Below are positions 5,324 to 8,035 of a DNA stretch of 8,035 bases, in pieces. Every line of letters starts with the position of its first letter. Within the stretch, counting starts at the first letter, position 1. The notes under the pieces were generated by a model. The model was not told the origin of the DNA. It did not search any database and saw nothing but the letters and a program-made list of their open reading frames with translations. This DNA comes from Cellulomonadaceae bacterium (GTDB lineage: Bacteria; Actinomycetota; Actinomycetes; Actinomycetales; Cellulomonadaceae). The stretch is from the NCBI GenBank assembly GCA_031282935.1, contig JAITCS010000027.1, positions 1-8,035 of the forward strand, in the 5' to 3' direction. Both the position numbers and the translations under genes were made by a program.

Positions 5324-8035
5324 ATGGCCAGTACCTCGTTATTTGACAAAGTTCTGCGGATTGGCGAAGGCCGAGTGTTGCGCAATTTGGAGCGCACGGC
5401 CAAGCAAGTCAATGCGCTTGAGCCTGCGTTTTCGGATATGACAGACGAGGAGTTGCGCGACGAAACTCCCCGCTTGCGTGAACGGCTCGCGGCAGGGGAG
5501 AGCCTTGATTCGATAATGCCTGAGGCTTTCGCTGCGGTGCGGGAGGCGGCGCGCCGAACCTTAGGGCAACGGCACTTTGACGTGCAGTTGATGGGTGGCG
5601 CCGCGTTGCATAGCGGTTCGATTGCAGAAATGCGTACCGGTGAAGGTAAAACGCTGGTCGCAACCACGGCAGCCTATTTGAACGCTCTTGAGGGCAAGGG
5701 CGTTCACGTGGTTACCACAAATGATTACCTGGCAAAATACCAGGGTGATTTGATGGGTCGCGTTTATCGTTTCTTGGGGCTCACCACGGGGGTTATCCTG
5801 GTGGGGCAATCCCCGGCTGAGCGCCGCGAACAGTATTCTTGCGACATCACTTACGGCACAAATAACGAGTTCGGTTTCGATTATTTGCGCGATAATATGG
5901 CCTGGTCTGAGGACGAATTAGTGCAAGTAAAAGGGCACAATTTCGCCATCGTTGATGAGGTTGACTCGATTTTGATTGACGAGGCGCGCACGCCTTTGAT
6001 CATTTCCGGCCCAGCCAGTGGTGAAGCAAATAGGTGGTACAACGAATTCGCTAAAGTTGCCCTGAAATTGACCCCTGGGGTTGATTATGAGGTTGACGAA
6101 AAGAAACGCACCATCGGTGTGCTTGAGCCTGGAATTGAGCGCGTCGAAGACTATCTGGGTATTGACAACCTCTACGAATCCCTAAACACCCCACTAATTG
6201 GGTTCTTGAATAACGCCATTAAAGCAAAAGAACTGTTCAAGCGCGACAAAGATTATGTGGTGCTCAAGGGCGAAGTAATGATCGTTGACGAGCACACGGG
6301 TCGTATGCTGCCTGGGCGTCGTTATAACGAAGGTATGCACCAAGCCATTGAGGCCAAAGAAGGCGTAGAAATCAAAGCCGAGAATCAGACTCTGGCCACG
6401 ATTACGTTACAGAACTACTTTAGGCTTTACAACAAACTGGCTGGGATGACGGGCACCGCTGCCACTGAGGCCGCTGAGTTCCAAAACACCTACAAAATTG
6501 GTGTGGTGCCTATTCCAACAAACCGACCTATGGTTCGCGCTGACCAGCCTGATTTAGTATATAAGAATGAGGTTGGGAAATTCGCCGCCGTAGTTGACGA
6601 TATTGTGGCCCGCCATCGCACTGGGCAACCTATTCTGGTTGGCACCACCTCGGTGGAGAAATCCGAATACCTTTCCGGTTTGCTGAAGAAAAAGGGTATT
6701 CCCCATAGTGTTCTGAACGCGAAAGAACATGAACGTGAAGCGGCAGTAGTCGCTTTAGCGGGTCGAAAAGGCGCTGTTACTGTGGCAACCAATATGGCTG
6801 GCCGTGGTACAGATATTATGCTTGGCGGTAACGCAGAGTTTTTGGCAGTAGCCAAGATGGAAGAATCTGGTTACGACCTGAAAGAAAACCCTGAAGAGTA
6901 CGAGGCTCATTGGGATGAAGTGCTTGCCGCCGCAAAAGAGGCCGTTAAAGCCGAACATGAAGAGGTTACCGCTTTAGGGGGCTTGTATGTTTTAGGCACC
7001 GAACGTCACGAATCCCGTCGTATTGACAACCAGTTGCGGGGTCGTTCCGGTCGTCAAGGTGACCCTGGTGAATCGCGTTTCTACCTTTCCATGCAAGATG
7101 ATTTGATGCGTTTGTTTAACGCGCAATTCGCGGAATCCATGATGAATCGGGTGGGCTTCCCAGATGATATGCCACTCGAATCTAAAATGGTAACCAAATC
7201 CATCCAGTCCGCTCAGGCGCAGGTGGAAGCTCGAAACGCTGAAATCCGCAAAAACGTTTTGAAGTATGACGATGTGATGAACCGGCAGCGCGAAGTCATT
7301 TACGATGAACGCCGCAAGGTGCTAGAGGGCGCTGACCTTGAGGATCAAGTGTCCAGTTTCGTGGCTGACGTGATTAAGGATTACGTGGACCACGCCACCG
7401 CCGAGGGGAACGCCACCGATTGGGATCTTGACGCGCTCTGGACGGCGATCAAAACCGTGTACCCAATCTCGCCCGAACTCACCCCGGAACGTCTTGACCA
7501 GGAACTCGGTTCCCGCTCCGCGCTGACCGCGAAAATCCTCACCAACACTTTCCTGGCTGATGCCGACCGGGCCTATGTGGCCCGCGAAGAGCAACTCACC
7601 GAAAAGGGTATGCGTGACCTAGAGCGGCGCGTAGTGTTGTCCGTGCTGGACCGCAAGTGGCGCGAGCACCTCTACGAGATGGACTACCTCAAAGAGGGCA
7701 TTGGCCTGCGCGCAATGGCGCAGCGCGACCCCCTGATTGAATACCAGATTGAGGGCCACCAACTCTTTGGCGCCATGATGGACGGCATTAAGGAAGAGTC
7801 CGTTGGCTTCCTTTACAACCTCGAGATGGAGCCGCAGACGGCCCCTGCAGGTGTCGCGGACGCGACCGGCGTAGTGCAGATAGCGACTGGAGCTGGGCAG
7901 CCGGTGTTGAGGGCCGGGCAGGGGGTTTCTGCTCCTGCCGGTGGTATGGGTGGCCCCGCTCCAGCCGGTGGTATGGGCGGCACCGCTCCCGCCGGTGCGC
8001 AGCCTGATCCGAACGCTGCTGGCTCTGGCTCCGCT
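5324..8035 (+). CDS. secA: SecA preprotein translocase ATPase (3' end missing)
   Basis: This is the motor ATPase that drives unfolded preproteins through SecYEG. The frame is open from ATG 5324 to the last base (904 codons), so the stop lies outside the window; known actinobacterial SecA1 proteins are a little longer. The N-terminus [18 protein letters not shown] is typical. Walker A is MRTGEGKT (G106-T110) and the DEAD-like box is DEVD (211-214). [14 protein letters not shown] lies between them. In the second nucleotide-binding half, [13 protein letters not shown] begins at N490 and [13 protein letters not shown] includes R574 and R577. The scaffold and wing parts follow ([39 protein letters not shown]). 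The last 60 residues are a Gly/Ala/Pro-rich linker with a repeat; any C-terminal metal-binding motif would lie beyond the window. The place after hpf marks it as the housekeeping SecA1. GC content rises noticeably after about base 7330. Confidence 0.97.
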   Translation, partial: MASTSLFDKVLRIGEGRVLRNLERTAKQVNALEPAFSDMTDEELRDETPRLRERLAAGESLDSIMPEAFAAVREAARRTLGQRHFDVQLMGGAALHSGSIAEMRTGEGKTLVATTAAYLNALEGKGVHVVTTNDYLAKYQGDLMGRVYRFLGLTTGVILVGQSPAERREQYSCDITYGTNNEFGFDYLRDNMAWSEDELVQVKGHNFAIVDEVDSILIDEARTPLIISGPASGEANRWYNEFAKVALKLTPGVDYEVDEKKRTIGVLEPGIERVEDYLGIDNLYESLNTPLIGFLNNAIKAKELFKRDKDYVVLKGEVMIVDEHTGRMLPGRRYNEGMHQAIEAKEGVEIKAENQTLATITLQNYFRLYNKLAGMTGTAATEAAEFQNTYKIGVVPIPTNRPMVRADQPDLVYKNEVGKFAAVVDDIVARHRTGQPILVGTTSVEKSEYLSGLLKKKGIPHSVLNAKEHEREAAVVALAGRKGAVTVATNMAGRGTDIMLGGNAEFLAVAKMEESGYDLKENPEEYEAHWDEVLAAAKEAVKAEHEEVTALGGLYVLGTERHESRRIDNQLRGRSGRQGDPGESRFYLSMQDDLMRLFNAQFAESMMNRVGFPDDMPLESKMVTKSIQSAQAQVEARNAEIRKNVLKYDDVMNRQREVIYDERRKVLEGADLEDQVSSFVADVIKDYVDHATAEGNATDWDLDALWTAIKTVYPISPELTPERLDQELGSRSALTAKILTNTFLADADRAYVAREEQLTEKGMRDLERRVVLSVLDRKWREHLYEMDYLKEGIGLRAMAQRDPLIEYQIEGHQLFGAMMDGIKEESVGFLYNLEMEPQTAPAGVADATGVVQIATGAGQPVLRAGQGVSAPAGGMGGPAPAGGMGGTAPAGAQPDPNAAGSGSA
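7931..7996 (+). repeat. 27-bp tandem repeat in the SecA C-terminal linker
   Basis: Two 27-base units (7931-7957 and 7958-7984) encode APAGGMGGP and APAGGMGGT, and a third, partial unit (from 7985) starts APAG. The copies differ mostly at third codon positions. The unit keeps the frame. The segment lies in the flexible linker after the SecA core, where length variation is tolerated. Confidence 0.85.

Overview
The window is a conserved actinobacterial chromosomal block read entirely on the + strand: mtrB (3' part), lpqB, a two-gene insert, comF, hpf (long form) and secA (cut by the window end). The mtrB-lpqB overlap, the order lpqB..comF-hpf-secA and the MtrB, LpqB and SecA sequences all point to Actinomycetota. 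The G+C content is moderate (about 50-60% in most genes by eye), lower than in Streptomyces or Mycobacterium. A host-associated member of the Actinomycetaceae or a related family is plausible, but I cannot name a genus from sequence alone.

Region by region: 1-1061 is the cytoplasmic part of the sensor kinase MtrB (end of the last membrane helix, HAMP, HisKA, HATPase) with a short in-frame tandem repeat in its tail. 1051-2742 is the lipoprotein LpqB, which overlaps mtrB by 11 bases. LpqB is known in this phylum as an accessory of the MtrAB cell-wall/division signalling system. 2743-3532 is the least ordinary part: two tightly coupled small genes, visibly AT-richer than their neighbours (a divergent GNAT-fold protein and a 62-residue charged helical protein with a GTG start). 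They are followed by a non-coding stretch carrying interleaved inverted repeats. 3533-4255 is a ComF-type phosphoribosyltransferase-like protein. 4429-5109 is the ribosome hibernation factor HPF with its own strong ribosome binding site. 5110-5323 is a leader region with a terminator-like stem-loop and a possible 23-codon leader peptide whose stop codon overlaps the secA ribosome binding site. 5324-8035 is SecA, open to the last base (904 codons visible).

The genes serve envelope signalling (MtrB, LpqB), DNA-uptake-related or nucleotide metabolism (ComF, role unclear outside competent bacteria), ribosome dormancy (HPF) and protein export (SecA). The inserted pair has no obvious link to these and is best read as accessory DNA in a permissive site between lpqB and comF. 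I found no tRNA, rRNA, CRISPR array, transposase or integrase. The best candidates for something undescribed are the GNAT/small-protein pair with its downstream inverted repeats, and the small ORF directly ahead of secA.
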